DNA from: Shewanella sp. SR44-3
GTDB taxonomy: Bacteria > Pseudomonadota > Gammaproteobacteria > Enterobacterales > Shewanellaceae
NCBI RefSeq assembly: GCF_014163735.1
Contig: NZ_JACJDV010000035.1
Span: 1 to 38,682 of the forward strand
Length of the DNA: 38,682 nucleotides
Reading direction: 5' to 3'
Under the pieces are notes generated by a model. It made no database searches and was not told where the DNA came from. It saw only the letters and a program-made list of their open reading frames with translations. Position numbers and translations under genes: made by a program. This document shows, piece by piece, positions 7,837 to 16,763 of the stretch (position 1 is the stretch's first letter; the number at the start of each line of letters is the position of its first letter).

Positions 7837-8794
7837 CATAGTCAGTTTGGATGATACGCCGTATTATCATTGTTGCTCGAGGGTAGTTAGAAAAGCGTTC
7901 TTGTGCGGGATAGATGACAGCACGGGTGAGAACTTTGAGCATAGGCGCGGTTGGGTAGAAGGGCGCATGTTTCAGTTGGCGACCATTTTTTCAGTGGACA
8001 TTTGTGCCTATGCCGTGATGTCAAATCATCTGCATATTGTGCTTAGGGTTGATGCAGAACAAGCTAAGTTATGGTCTGATAAAGAAGTGCTGATTCAATG
8101 GCATAAAGGCTTTAAGGGGACCTTGTTAACCCAGCGTTATGTCAAAGATGAAACCCTAGATGAGTTTGAACTTAACACGGTACTGGACTCAGTAGCGGTA
8201 TACCGTGAACGCCTTACAGATATTAGTTGGTTCATGCGCGCCTTGTGTGAGCCGATAGCCAGAATGGCCAATAAGGAAGATTCATGTACTGGCAGATTCT
8301 GGGAAGGGCGTTTTAAATCGCAGGCTTTGCTTGATGAAGCCGCAGTGCTTGCCTGCATGGCCTATGTTGACCTCAACCCCGTTCGTGCCAAGATGACAGC
8401 CACCCCAGAAGCTTCTGATTACACAGGTATTCAAAGGCGTATCAAATCAGCCTTGAAAGGTGAGCAACCAAAGGAATTGCTGCCATTCTTAGGCAATGAA
8501 CGTGACAATATGCCCAAAGGACTGATGTTTAGCGCAAAAGATTATCTCATTTTAGTAGAAGACACGGGCAGAATTATTAGGGGAGACAAGCGGGGCGCAA
8601 TCAGTCACTGCAGCCAACATATACTGGATAGACTCAATATTCCCGCTGAAAACTGGCTTAAAATCACTGAAGACTTTGGCCATTTATTTAAAGGTGCGGT
8701 GGGTTCACTACAGGCCTTAAGCCAATATTGTGAACATCTAGAGCGAAAGCGGCGACAAAGCGCCGCCAACTGCCAGCGTTGGCTGTGCGGTTAA
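7814..8794 (+). CDS. rayT: REP-associated tyrosine transposase (RAYT, Y1/IS200-like)
   Basis: A single-copy HUH endonuclease of the RAYT family (326 residues), which processes REP hairpins. The HUH motif NHLHIVL gives His72 and His74. The nucleophile region CMAYVDLNPVRA gives Tyr184. The family landmark GRFWEGRFKSQ is at about 160-170. The C-terminal third (about 200-326) is an extension common in the larger RAYTs. The start MMARPRKT is at the end of the second 105-bp repeat copy; a decoy copy of the same start lies 105 bp upstream. The stop codon sits in a 14-bp sequence identical to that at the pgm stop (see findings). Hairpins at 7373-7469 are likely substrates. Confidence 0.93.
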   Translation: MMARPRKTIVSLDDTPYYHCCSRVVRKAFLCGIDDSTGENFEHRRGWVEGRMFQLATIFSVDICAYAVMSNHLHIVLRVDAEQAKLWSDKEVLIQWHKGFKGTLLTQRYVKDETLDEFELNTVLDSVAVYRERLTDISWFMRALCEPIARMANKEDSCTGRFWEGRFKSQALLDEAAVLACMAYVDLNPVRAKMTATPEASDYTGIQRRIKSALKGEQPKELLPFLGNERDNMPKGLMFSAKDYLILVEDTGRIIRGDKRGAISHCSQHILDRLNIPAENWLKITEDFGHLFKGAVGSLQALSQYCEHLERKRRQSAANCQRWLCG

Positions 8795-9016
8795 ACACCT
8801 AACGCATTAACAGCATAAAATCCTTCATTCCAGCTTGAGCCTGATAACAGCGTCCGCAACATACTCATATCTAGTTCCATTGCTAGCTTCGATGGATCAC
8901 CGCACTAGTTTTCACTATTTTTGAGCTTTACATCTCGTGGTTAACCAGCAGTAGATAGCCAAAAGGATATCGTCACAGCGCACCTGAGAGGGTATTATTT
9001 AAGGTAAGAAAAATGG

Positions 9017-9256
9017 GTGGCTATGTTTTACTCAGCTAATTATAAGGCTGCTGTTAGTGAGTTTGAAATGGGTATTGCAAGAAGCGCGAAGAGCACAGAT
9101 ATGATCCTGCAAACCGCTGCGGCCGGTGGGGCGATTACCTTACCTGATGGTAGAGAATTGCCGTTAAATAAGGACAATATTGAATTGATTATAGCCAATA
9201 TATCCAATATATTCATAGCGTTAAATAAACTGTTTAATCCTAAGTGGATTGATTAA
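9017..9256 (+). CDS. Small protein of unknown function
   Basis: I do not recognise this 79-residue protein. A GTG start at 9017 has aaggtaag about 9 bp upstream; an ATG at 9023 is the alternative and would remove two residues. The N-terminal half looks helical (YKAAVSEFEMGIARSAK). A short turn LPDGRELPLN (about 43-52) precedes a hydrophobic helix with Ile/Asn repeats (IIANISNIFIALNKLF, about 58-73). No signal peptide and no catalytic motif. It is followed 29 bp later by a membrane-protein gene in the same direction, so the two probably form an operon. The surrounding block appears accessory. Confidence 0.6.
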   Translation: MAMFYSANYKAAVSEFEMGIARSAKSTDMILQTAAAGGAITLPDGRELPLNKDNIELIIANISNIFIALNKLFNPKWID

Positions 9257-9285
9257 ATTAAGATTTAAAATTATTGGATGGCTTA

Positions 9286-9867
9286 ATGAGCAGTTTTACA
9301 ATTGCAATGCAAGACTCAGCTGATGATGTTAGACGCCGGATTAATGCACAGGGTAGAGCAATTTGGTTTAGCTTTTTAAATCCAATGAGCCGCACTTGTT
9401 TATTAGTGAAAAATGACGATGTGGGCTTTTTTAAAAAGTGTGTGGCTTTTAGCCTGTTACCTTCGTTGTTTTTAGCTGGCATTGGTGCATTTTTCTCTTT
9501 AAAAAATAATGCAAGTAAAGAAATAGAGCTGCTGGTGTCCATACCCATATTGCTTTCTTTCGTGGTGATTGTTTTGGCTTACCTTCGAACAAGAGCTAAG
9601 TCTGAAATTGTACGGCTTGATTACCGGCCCTTTGTTGAAATTGCCAAACGCTTGGCTTTAACCATGGGGCTTAAGGATCTACTAAAATCACTGACTCTTA
9701 TGGCTGGGTTTGCATTAGCGATTTTTATTGGGGCACTCGTCATTTATGCAAAAGGATTCTATCTAATTGCGGTGATAAACCTAACCTTTGTTGGAATAAG
9801 TTTAAGCCCTGTTTCATTGTTGCTGATTGCTTTAGTTAAAAAATTTAACGAGCAACTCATGATTTAA
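9286..9867 (+). CDS. Four-helix membrane protein of unknown function
   Basis: About 193 residues from the ATG at 9286; a TTG 12 bp upstream is less likely. Four hydrophobic stretches occur in two pairs: about 53-72 (FSLLPSLFLAGIGAFFSL), 84-103 (VSIPILLSFVVIVLAYL), 136-158 (LMAGFALAIFIGALVIYA) and 163-185 (LIAVINLTFVGISLSPVSLL). The N-terminal 45 residues and the segment about 104-130 are basic and likely cytoplasmic. No enzyme motif was seen. It is convergent with the helicase gene, which ends 45 bp away, and is probably cotranscribed with the 79-residue gene upstream. Function unknown. Confidence 0.65.
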   Translation: MSSFTIAMQDSADDVRRRINAQGRAIWFSFLNPMSRTCLLVKNDDVGFFKKCVAFSLLPSLFLAGIGAFFSLKNNASKEIELLVSIPILLSFVVIVLAYLRTRAKSEIVRLDYRPFVEIAKRLALTMGLKDLLKSLTLMAGFALAIFIGALVIYAKGFYLIAVINLTFVGISLSPVSLLLIALVKKFNEQLMI

Positions 9868-9912
9868 TTTTAATACTGCTGTCTTTGCTCATAGTTTTCA
9901 ATTAGCTATTTT

Positions 9913-12837
9913 TTAGTTCGATTGGCTTATTTCATCTTGGCTGATGATGCGTTTGAATCTCGCGAAGGTTTGCATGTTTTCATTGGCCAATAAGTCTTTA
10001 TAGTCTGGATTATGGGCTTTGAGTTGGTATTTTCCTGATGGTAGTTTTGCCACTTTTCTGAGTAAGTATTGGTTGTCGCCTGCGGCGTCTTGAATTTCTA
10101 TGGCCATGATTTGACCAGTGATAGAGCCTGCATTGACAGGTGTTACCCGTTCCAGTAGCAGTAAATCACCGTCTTGTATTGGGTTCTTTCCGCCATCCAT
10201 AGAGTGGCCGCTGGCGGGGGCGATAAAGTGTATTTGTGGATCCAACGAGCCTATGCTGTCGCCCAGAATTAGTGTTTCTACCGCTTCATTGCTGCCGGTT
10301 TTAAAATGGCCACAGGCAATCTTAAGTTCAGGATAAAAAGCTATCTTAGTCTTTGGTTTAACATCTGCATCTTCTGTTGTAGATGGACTTAACTTAAGCT
10401 GGCTTAGGTTGTTCGGTATATCCCTATCATCTTGTTTCAATTTAGGTTGTGACTTAGCTCGCTGACTGTACCTTGCTAGCAGTAAATCGGTTAGCTCTGC
10501 CATACAATCAAGCAAAAATCCTTGCTGTTGCGCAGTTAATGCCTCAGTAATATTAGCACTGACGGTATGCTCATTGAGACTGAACCAAGCCTGAGTATCG
10601 GCTTTATCTTGCTTGCACAAAAAGGTGATGGGGTTGTCTAACCAATATTTTTGCCACTTAGGGGAGTCAGCTTCGATAGTTTGCAGTGTGGCTTTAACAT
10701 CTTGCGCCCATAGATGTGGGTAGCGCTTAAACACATGCCAGCTTTTCATGGCTAACGCATCTATGTCCGGCGGCGTGTTTATTCCGTCCAGCTCAATAAA
10801 AGCTTTAAGTAAAATGGCTTTAAAACACTTACTCATTTTGGCTTTTTCAACGCCGCGATCTAAAAACGCCAATAGGGGTGTGAGTTGCTGTGTTAATGGG
10901 TCGTTGGTTTCTTGCTTGATGACAAACTCAAACCAGCTACCTTGCTGCACAGTGAGTTTTTGCCAGTCAAATCCACTATGAAAAAACTCAGTTGCAGTGG
11001 GGCGATGGCCAATATCATCTTTAAGCCATTGATATTGCTCATCAGCCTTTGTGTAATCAAGCTTAAGTTGTCGCCAAAAGTTGATGAGTTCTGGATCAAT
11101 ATTAATAAGGCACTTAGGGTCCACTTGTGGCGTGGTTAATTTTTTAATGGCTTCATTGGGATTGGTTGTCTGCAATAGCGCCATAGGGCGATTAAGAAAA
11201 CTGATGTGATTGCCAATAAAGTCTATGACGCTGACATAGGTTTTGTTCGTTTCAACGCAGGTGCGAAGGCCACGGCCTAACTGCTGCAGGAACAAAATTT
11301 TCGATTCTGTTGGCCGTAAAATTAAAATGGTGTCGATAGAGGGTAAGTCAGTGCCCTCACTAAACAAATCCACTGAAAATAACACTTCAATTACACCCGA
11401 ATCGAGCATGTTAAGGGCTTCGGCGCGTCTTATCTTAGAGTTACTGTGAACAGACTCGGCTTTAATGCCTTTGTTATTAAAGTAAGTTGCCATAAAGTCA
11501 GCATGGGCCTTGGAGACACAAAAAGCTAAGGTGCGCTGCTGCTTATGAATTTGCCAATGCTTAAACACATGATCGGCCCGCTTTTTGGTGGCAAATTGGT
11601 TTTCTAATGTTTTAGGGTCAAACTTACCATTTCGCCAAGGCAATGATTTATAGTCAACTGTAGTATCGTTTATTCCATGATATTGAAATGGCACTAAAAT
11701 ACCTGCTTCAATGCCATCAATAATATTGCGCTCGAACACTAGGTTGTTATCGCACAATGACAGGATATCCGCTTGATCGGTACGCTCTGGCGTTGCGGTA
11801 AGTCCTAATAAAAATCGCGGTGAAAAGTGGGCTAACAAAGCACGATAACTGCTGGCACCCGCATGGTGAAATTCATCGACAATCAGGTAGTCAAATAGAT
11901 CGACTGGCAACTTCTCAAGATAGTGTTTTTTCCCTAAGGTTTGAATAGAGGCGAAGACAATATCGGCGGCTGTGTTTTTGTTTGTGGCGTTAAAATGACT
12001 CGTTGTTTTTGTTGGCAGTAATTGGCTGAAGGTGCGTTCTGCTTGCAGCAGAATTTCTTCTCTGTGGGCTACAAATAACACTTTTTTGGCGTTAAATTGC
12101 TGTACATCAAAGGCGGCTAACCAGGTTTTCCCCATGCCTGTGGCTAACACCACTAAACCGCTTTTATTGCCATTTTGACGGCTATCTGCCAGGGCTGCTA
12201 ATGCTTGGGACTGCGCTTCATTGGGCGTAGGCTCGCTAGGCTGCTGCTCAGACACTAGCATTAATGGCGGCTTAATTTTTTTGCGCCTTTCTATGTAATC
12301 AGTGATGTACTCGTTTGAAATGTCAGATACTTGTGGATGATTAAAGAGGGTTGAAAACTGCTGCCGTATATGACCAAAGTCGCTGCTGTCATGGCCTTGT
12401 ATTAAGTCATGACGTAAACACCACTCCAACGCATGGGTCAATGCGGCTTTACTGATGTTGTTGGAACCAATGTAAGCGCAGCCAGAGAGTAAGTTATTAT
12501 TTTGATTTTGAACAAAAATATAGCTTTTCATGTGAAAGCTTTGATTACTTTGGCATGTGAAAATTTTGGTCTTAGCGCCATGGGCCTGCAATATCATTAA
12601 TTGCCGCAGGGCGACGGGATCGGTAATGCCTAAATAATCAGAGGTGAGGATGGCGATAGTCGCTTGGCGAGAGAGTGCATCTGTGAGTGCATCAATAATT
12701 AACTCTAGCCCAGAGCGCTGAATAAAAGACACAGACATTTCAATGCTGGTGGCGCGGTTAATGGCTTGGAGTAATTTAGGTAAAAAGGGGTCTTCCTTAC
12801 CGCCACTGGTTAATACGGGTCCATGTGCTAACGTCAT
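9913..12837 (-). CDS. PLD-SF2 helicase-DUF3427 protein with C-terminal S24-like domain
   Basis: A 974-residue fusion. (1) Residues 1-185: phospholipase-D-like nuclease domain with one HxK half-site (His102, Lys104) and SNN at 125-127. (2) About 200-560: superfamily 2 helicase with Walker A GMGKTW (234-239), DEFHH (321-325), TATPER (347-352) and motif VI QQLGRGLR (518-525). (3) About 570-800: DUF3427-type accessory region. (4) About 830-970: LexA/UmuD-like S24 peptidase fold with SGHSMDGG (Ser879), QDGDLLLL and a YLLRKV strand. At the S24 lysine position the sequence reads Arg927-Lys928, so catalytic competence is uncertain. It lies 12 bp after the methyltransferase gene, certainly one transcript. 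It resembles PLD-helicases of anti-phage islands; a repair role is the alternative. Confidence 0.88.
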   Translation of the reverse strand: MTLAHGPVLTSGGKEDPFLPKLLQAINRATSIEMSVSFIQRSGLELIIDALTDALSRQATIAILTSDYLGITDPVALRQLMILQAHGAKTKIFTCQSNQSFHMKSYIFVQNQNNNLLSGCAYIGSNNISKAALTHALEWCLRHDLIQGHDSSDFGHIRQQFSTLFNHPQVSDISNEYITDYIERRKKIKPPLMLVSEQQPSEPTPNEAQSQALAALADSRQNGNKSGLVVLATGMGKTWLAAFDVQQFNAKKVLFVAHREEILLQAERTFSQLLPTKTTSHFNATNKNTAADIVFASIQTLGKKHYLEKLPVDLFDYLIVDEFHHAGASSYRALLAHFSPRFLLGLTATPERTDQADILSLCDNNLVFERNIIDGIEAGILVPFQYHGINDTTVDYKSLPWRNGKFDPKTLENQFATKKRADHVFKHWQIHKQQRTLAFCVSKAHADFMATYFNNKGIKAESVHSNSKIRRAEALNMLDSGVIEVLFSVDLFSEGTDLPSIDTILILRPTESKILFLQQLGRGLRTCVETNKTYVSVIDFIGNHISFLNRPMALLQTTNPNEAIKKLTTPQVDPKCLINIDPELINFWRQLKLDYTKADEQYQWLKDDIGHRPTATEFFHSGFDWQKLTVQQGSWFEFVIKQETNDPLTQQLTPLLAFLDRGVEKAKMSKCFKAILLKAFIELDGINTPPDIDALAMKSWHVFKRYPHLWAQDVKATLQTIEADSPKWQKYWLDNPITFLCKQDKADTQAWFSLNEHTVSANITEALTAQQQGFLLDCMAELTDLLLARYSQRAKSQPKLKQDDRDIPNNLSQLKLSPSTTEDADVKPKTKIAFYPELKIACGHFKTGSNEAVETLILGDSIGSLDPQIHFIAPASGHSMDGGKNPIQDGDLLLLERVTPVNAGSITGQIMAIEIQDAAGDNQYLLRKVAKLPSGKYQLKAHNPDYKDLLANENMQTFARFKRIISQDEISQSN

Positions 12838-12849
12838 CTGTGCTTATCT

Positions 12850-13437
12850 CTATTTTTGTTTTTTAATTAAGATGGCATTGAGCCATTTTTCATTTTCACG
12901 ATCTGGGCGCACATCTGCAGTTATCCAAGATTGCTGGATGACCAAATCTGTATCATAGAGCCATTGCTGTAATAAGGTTTCGTTGGCATCTGTAAAAAAG
13001 CGGCCATTGTGCTCGCGCTCTTTATCACCATATTTAAAAGAACAATAGAATATGCCGCCGTTAATTAAGGTGTTGCTAAGAGTGCGGAAGGTATGAGGTA
13101 GTACGTGGGCTTTAACGTGTAACAATGAGGCGCAGGCCCAGATCCCATCAAAGGTTAGCTGCTGGTCGATATCATCGAATTGACACACAGTCACAGCTTT
13201 GCCTATATGCTCAGAAGCTGTTTTGGCTAATTCAGCACTGGCATCTATGGCCGTTACCTGATAACCCAGCGTCATAAAGGCTTTGCTGTCACGGCCAGAT
13301 CCACAGCCAGCATCCAAAATTCTGCCAGCATAGGGTATTTGCTGTATGAAAGGGCTATACAGTTCACTGATATCAGCATTCACAGTTGATGCAAAAAAGT
13401 CTTGTGAATGCTGATTATAGAATTCTATGGTAGACAT
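12850..13437 (-). CDS. Class I SAM-dependent methyltransferase
   Basis: A 195-residue Rossmann-fold methyltransferase. Motif I ILDAGCGSGRD (40-50) binds SAM. An acidic residue ends strand 2 (VTAIDAS, Asp65), and the post-I region FDDID (87-91) and GIWACASLLH (98-107) complete the site. The segment FKYGDKEREHNGRFFTD (134-150) is shared by a family of small bacterial methyltransferases of unknown substrate. There is no DNA-methylase NPPY motif, so a classical N6/N4 DNA methylase is unlikely. It is cotranscribed with the helicase fusion 12 bp downstream and preceded by 176 bp with two inverted repeats. Substrate unknown: RNA, a small molecule or protein are all possible. Confidence 0.88.
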   Translation of the reverse strand: MSTIEFYNQHSQDFFASTVNADISELYSPFIQQIPYAGRILDAGCGSGRDSKAFMTLGYQVTAIDASAELAKTASEHIGKAVTVCQFDDIDQQLTFDGIWACASLLHVKAHVLPHTFRTLSNTLINGGIFYCSFKYGDKEREHNGRFFTDANETLLQQWLYDTDLVIQQSWITADVRPDRENEKWLNAILIKKQK

Positions 13438-13444
13438 AATTGGC

Positions 13445-13537
13445 TCGATACTAATGAGCGCTTGAGTTTATCGACAATTAACATCAGTATCAATAATTTA
13501 CCGAAAATCTCTTGGGGGATAGATCACCATATGGTGA
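13445..13537 (-). promoter_or_regulatory. Candidate operators upstream of methyltransferase-helicase
   Basis: A perfect 14-bp palindrome tcaccatatggtga lies at 13524-13537. An imperfect inverted repeat tcgatactaatg (13445-13456)/catcagtatcaa (13482-13493) matches at 10 of 12 positions. Both are in the 176-bp gap before the methyltransferase start, where a promoter is expected. No dedicated regulator gene is adjacent. Confidence 0.45.
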
Positions 13538-13613
13538 GAATTAGCTCCGCATGTTCTGCGCCGTCTAGGACTATTATCCATTACAAACGCCCATACGCTC
13601 ATCAGATAATTCC

Positions 13614-14198
13614 TTAAAACTCTACCTCTTTAAGCAGGGTGATCGCTTTGTCGTTGCGGCCTTTAAGGTAGGGGACGCGTTGCTGCTGGCTGCCGTTGAT
13701 TTTGGTGGACATAAGTTGCACAAATTGATTCATGTCTGGGCCATAACTTAGGTGGATGGGCGATGCCTTTCCATAGTAATACAGCCTATCAAATTTAAGC
13801 TCGGTGGCGACCCATTGACCTACCTGCTGCATGTTGTAGCGAGAGTCTTTGACAATAAAGTCACAGGCGGCGCCAAGGCGGGGGCAGATAAGGTTATTTT
13901 TATTGTTTAACTCGTGACTGGTGTGCTGGTCGAGCGCTGGCGCTATGTGGGGCTTGGGATTTTTTGCGATTTTGCGGGCAAGCTCAGGTGAGCAAAAACC
14001 GTAGCTTAAGTTGATCGGGCCAAATTGTTCCACTATGGGATCTAACAAATTGGTGGCTAATTGACTCAGCGCTTGCCAGCTTGCGGTTTGCTTTGGCAGT
14101 ATAAAGAGTTGATACTGCTTGGCTGTGTCACCACATTCAATTAAATCACGAAAGCTAAAATGCACGCTGGCGCTTGCATCTAAAGTGTACTGGCTCAT
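13614..14198 (-). CDS. M15 peptidase-like protein
   Basis: A 194-residue protein whose central part fits the M15A/hedgehog-like zinc peptidase fold. NLLDPIVEQFGPINLSYGFCSPE (about 50-72) matches the helix and strand that open the domain. QHTSHEL (His92 or His95) and GAACDFIV (Asp113) resemble the HxxGxAxD zinc signature. SPIHLSYGPD (His149) resembles the last ligand. Spacing between His and Asp is longer than usual. There is no signal peptide, so unlike cell-wall DD-peptidases it should act in the cytoplasm. It is the first of three minus-strand genes, 176 bp before the methyltransferase. Fold assignment is moderate; substrate unknown. Confidence 0.65.
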   Translation of the reverse strand: MSQYTLDASASVHFSFRDLIECGDTAKQYQLFILPKQTASWQALSQLATNLLDPIVEQFGPINLSYGFCSPELARKIAKNPKPHIAPALDQHTSHELNNKNNLICPRLGAACDFIVKDSRYNMQQVGQWVATELKFDRLYYYGKASPIHLSYGPDMNQFVQLMSTKINGSQQQRVPYLKGRNDKAITLLKEVEF

Positions 14199-14481
14199 GT
14201 GGCTGCTTGTTCACTAGAAAAATTATCTCCAAGACTAACACACTGGCTAGCTTGGTGGGATTTATTGCTTGGCTTATGGCTGGCGCTGATTTCGCTTACA
14301 TCAGACAGGATGTTCGACTAAGGTGCGTAAGCCAAAGATCGTGGATTAGTCTGTTTTAAATCGAAAGCATGAGTTGTTAATGAGATTTTTTATAAAATAA
14401 ATGGGCGATGACGAGCCTGTATGTTGAAGTTTATGCGAGTGTTTTTTTATGATCATCACTCAGTTATAAACGCTCAGTAAT
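14199..14481. other. Gene-free spacer between acs and the M15-like gene
   Basis: No ORF with coding character, no RNA gene and no strong repeat was seen. The M15-like gene must be transcribed from within this spacer, since the acs terminator lies just beyond it, but I cannot pick a convincing promoter. Confidence 0.5.
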
Positions 14482-14511
14482 AAAAACGCCGCTAGCTTAG
14501 CGGCGTTTTTT
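14482..14511 (-). terminator. Terminator of acs
   Basis: Arms aaaaacgccgcta (14482-14494) and tagcggcgttttt (14498-14510) with a 3-nt loop, a 13-bp stem with T tracts in both directions. It lies 21 bp past the acs stop. Confidence 0.92.
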
Positions 14512-14531
14512 GTTGATGGTTCTACGCCTGA

Positions 14532-16487
14532 TTAAATCTTATTTAAGCGGCTGGCGATTAAACTATCGATGACAGAGGGATCGGCCAAGGTGGATGAATC
14601 CCCTAAGTTGGTGACTTCGTTGGCGGCTATTTTGCGCAGGAAGCGGCGCATTATTTTACCTGAACGTGTCTTAGGCAAACCCGTGGCCCATTGAATAAGA
14701 TCTGGGGTTGCCAGCGCGCCAATTTCTTTACGTACCCACTGCCTTAATTCTTGACGCAGGGCCTCTGAAGGTTCAGCGTCATGGACTAAGGTGACATAGG
14801 CATAAATGCCTTGGCCTTTAATATCATGGGGATAGCCCACCACCGCGGCTTCGGCGACTAAATCATGGGCGACTAACGCGCTTTCAACTTCTGCTGTACC
14901 AAGGCGGTGACCTGAGACGTTAATTACATCGTCCACACGTCCGGTTATCCAGTAATAACCGTCTTCATCACGCCTTGCACCATCGCCGGTGAAGTACATG
15001 CCTTTAAAGGTTTTAAAGTAGGTGAGGGCGAAGCGTTCATGGTCGCCATATACTGTGCGCATTTGACCTGGCCAAGAATCTAAAATGACGAGATTGCCTT
15101 CCACCGCGCCTTCAAGAATTTCACCCGTGTTATCCACAAGGGCAGGCTTTACGCCAAAGAAAGGCCGAGTTGCAGAGCCAGGTTTAGTGGCAATGGCTCC
15201 CGGTAATGGGCTGATTAAGATGCCGCCAGTTTCAGTTTGCCACCAAGTATCTACAATAGGGCAATGTTCATGGCCGATGACTTGGTGATACCAGCGCCAC
15301 GCTTCTGGGTTAATGGGTTCGCCCACAGAGCCCATAATACGTAATGAATCACCACTAAAACCGCTGAAGTACTCCTTGCCTTCGGCCATTAAGGCGCGAA
15401 TAAGCGTGGGCGCAGTATAGAGAATATTCACTTTATGCCTGTCTACCATTTCGCCAAGACGTGCTGGTGTGGGGTAATTGGGAACGCCTTCATGCATGAG
15501 TACTGTGGCACCATTGGCAAACGGGCCATAAACCATGTACGAATGACCTGTGATCCAGCCAACGTCTGCGGTGCACCAATAGACTTCATTTTCTTTATAA
15601 TCAAATACGTACTCATGGGTCATGGCGGCATAAACCAAATAGCCACCTGTGGTGTGCAGTACGCCTTTGGGGTTGCCTGTTGAACCTGAGGTATAGAGTA
15701 AAAATAATGGATCTTCGGCGTTCATTTCTTCGGCGGGGCAATCACTGCTGGCGCCAGCCATTAACTCATGCCAATCAAGATCGCGACCTGGCTGCCAGTC
15801 TACTGCGGCGCCGGTGCGCTTAAGCACAATAACCTGCTCAACACAGGTGACACTTGGGCGCGCTAGTGCTTCATCGACACTGTGTTTTAGGGGGATGGTG
15901 CGTCCGGCCCGCACACCTTCGTCAGCGGTAATGATAACTTTTGATTTACCGTCAATGACGCGAGAGGCGATAGAATCTGGCGAGAAACCGCCAAAAATGA
16001 CCGAATGCACGGCACCAATACGGGCACAGGCTAACATGGCTATAGCCGCTTCTGGCACCATGGGCATATATAAGGTGACGATATCGCCTTTGGCAACACC
16101 TTGAGATTTCAGCACGTTGGCAAACTGACACACTTGGGTGTGGAGCTCACGGTAGCTTAATTGGCGTTGATCCTTGGCGTCATCCCCTTCCCAAAGAATG
16201 GCAATATTATCGCCATTGCGCTCAAGGTGCCTGTCCAGACAATTACTGGAGGCGTTCAGTGTGCCATCGGCAAACCATTGGATTGATAAATTGTTGGCAT
16301 CGAAACTGGTTTTCTTCACTTGAGATTGGCTATAGGGGGTTATCCAATCGATACGTTTGCCTTGCTCACCCCAGAATCGCTCTGGATCGTCGATAGAGGC
16401 TTGATACATGCGCTGATAAGTTTGCTCATCGATATGAGCATGGGCACTTATCTGATTGGGAACTGGGTACACGGTTGGCGAATTCAT
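14532..16487 (-). CDS. acs: Acetyl-CoA synthetase
   Basis: AMP-forming acetyl-CoA synthetase, 651 residues, activating acetate via acetyl-AMP. The adenylation P-loop is [13 protein letters not shown] (about 262-274). [15 protein letters not shown] and [10 protein letters not shown] are the acetate/AMP-site motifs. [16 protein letters not shown] (hinge Asp) and [16 protein letters not shown] follow. The C-terminal [11 protein letters not shown] holds Lys611, the residue acetylated by Pat/YfiQ-type enzymes and deacetylated by CobB in relatives. The start ATG has aaggga at 7 bp. The gene is divergent from a CrbS-type sensor, and a 6+6 palindrome lies upstream (16549-16562), consistent with two-component control. 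Confidence 0.98.
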   Translation of the reverse strand: MNSPTVYPVPNQISAHAHIDEQTYQRMYQASIDDPERFWGEQGKRIDWITPYSQSQVKKTSFDANNLSIQWFADGTLNASSNCLDRHLERNGDNIAILWEGDDAKDQRQLSYRELHTQVCQFANVLKSQGVAKGDIVTLYMPMVPEAAIAMLACARIGAVHSVIFGGFSPDSIASRVIDGKSKVIITADEGVRAGRTIPLKHSVDEALARPSVTCVEQVIVLKRTGAAVDWQPGRDLDWHELMAGASSDCPAEEMNAEDPLFLLYTSGSTGNPKGVLHTTGGYLVYAAMTHEYVFDYKENEVYWCTADVGWITGHSYMVYGPFANGATVLMHEGVPNYPTPARLGEMVDRHKVNILYTAPTLIRALMAEGKEYFSGFSGDSLRIMGSVGEPINPEAWRWYHQVIGHEHCPIVDTWWQTETGGILISPLPGAIATKPGSATRPFFGVKPALVDNTGEILEGAVEGNLVILDSWPGQMRTVYGDHERFALTYFKTFKGMYFTGDGARRDEDGYYWITGRVDDVINVSGHRLGTAEVESALVAHDLVAEAAVVGYPHDIKGQGIYAYVTLVHDAEPSEALRQELRQWVRKEIGALATPDLIQWATGLPKTRSGKIMRRFLRKIAANEVTNLGDSSTLADPSVIDSLIASRLNKI

Positions 16488-16763
16488 AGGTTTTCCCTTT
16501 TATAAAAGCATGAATTGAGTATCACTCTGGCAGACATAAATTGGCTATTAGACCTTGGTCTAGTCTAAAAATATCCTTTATATTTAGCCTGTTATCATGC
16601 GTAAAACAATAGCCATGGCGCAGTTTTTATCGCAGAATGACACTTATCTGAGCTGTGGTATTGTGGTTTGCCTGTGAGGTTGCCCAGTTAAGTGTTTTAG
16701 ATGGCTTGCCCCTAAGTGGAGAGTAAACCTAAGCTGCATGGGGGTTAACTAAGTAGGAATAGG
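16488..16763 (-). promoter_or_regulatory. acs-crbS divergent region with 6+6 palindrome
   Basis: A 276-bp gap without genes. The palindrome tagacc-tt-ggtcta (16549-16562) lies 62 bp upstream of the acs start, a position suited to an activator site for acs. LuxR/NarL-type regulators such as CrbR bind short inverted repeats; the link to CrbR is inference. Confidence 0.55.
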
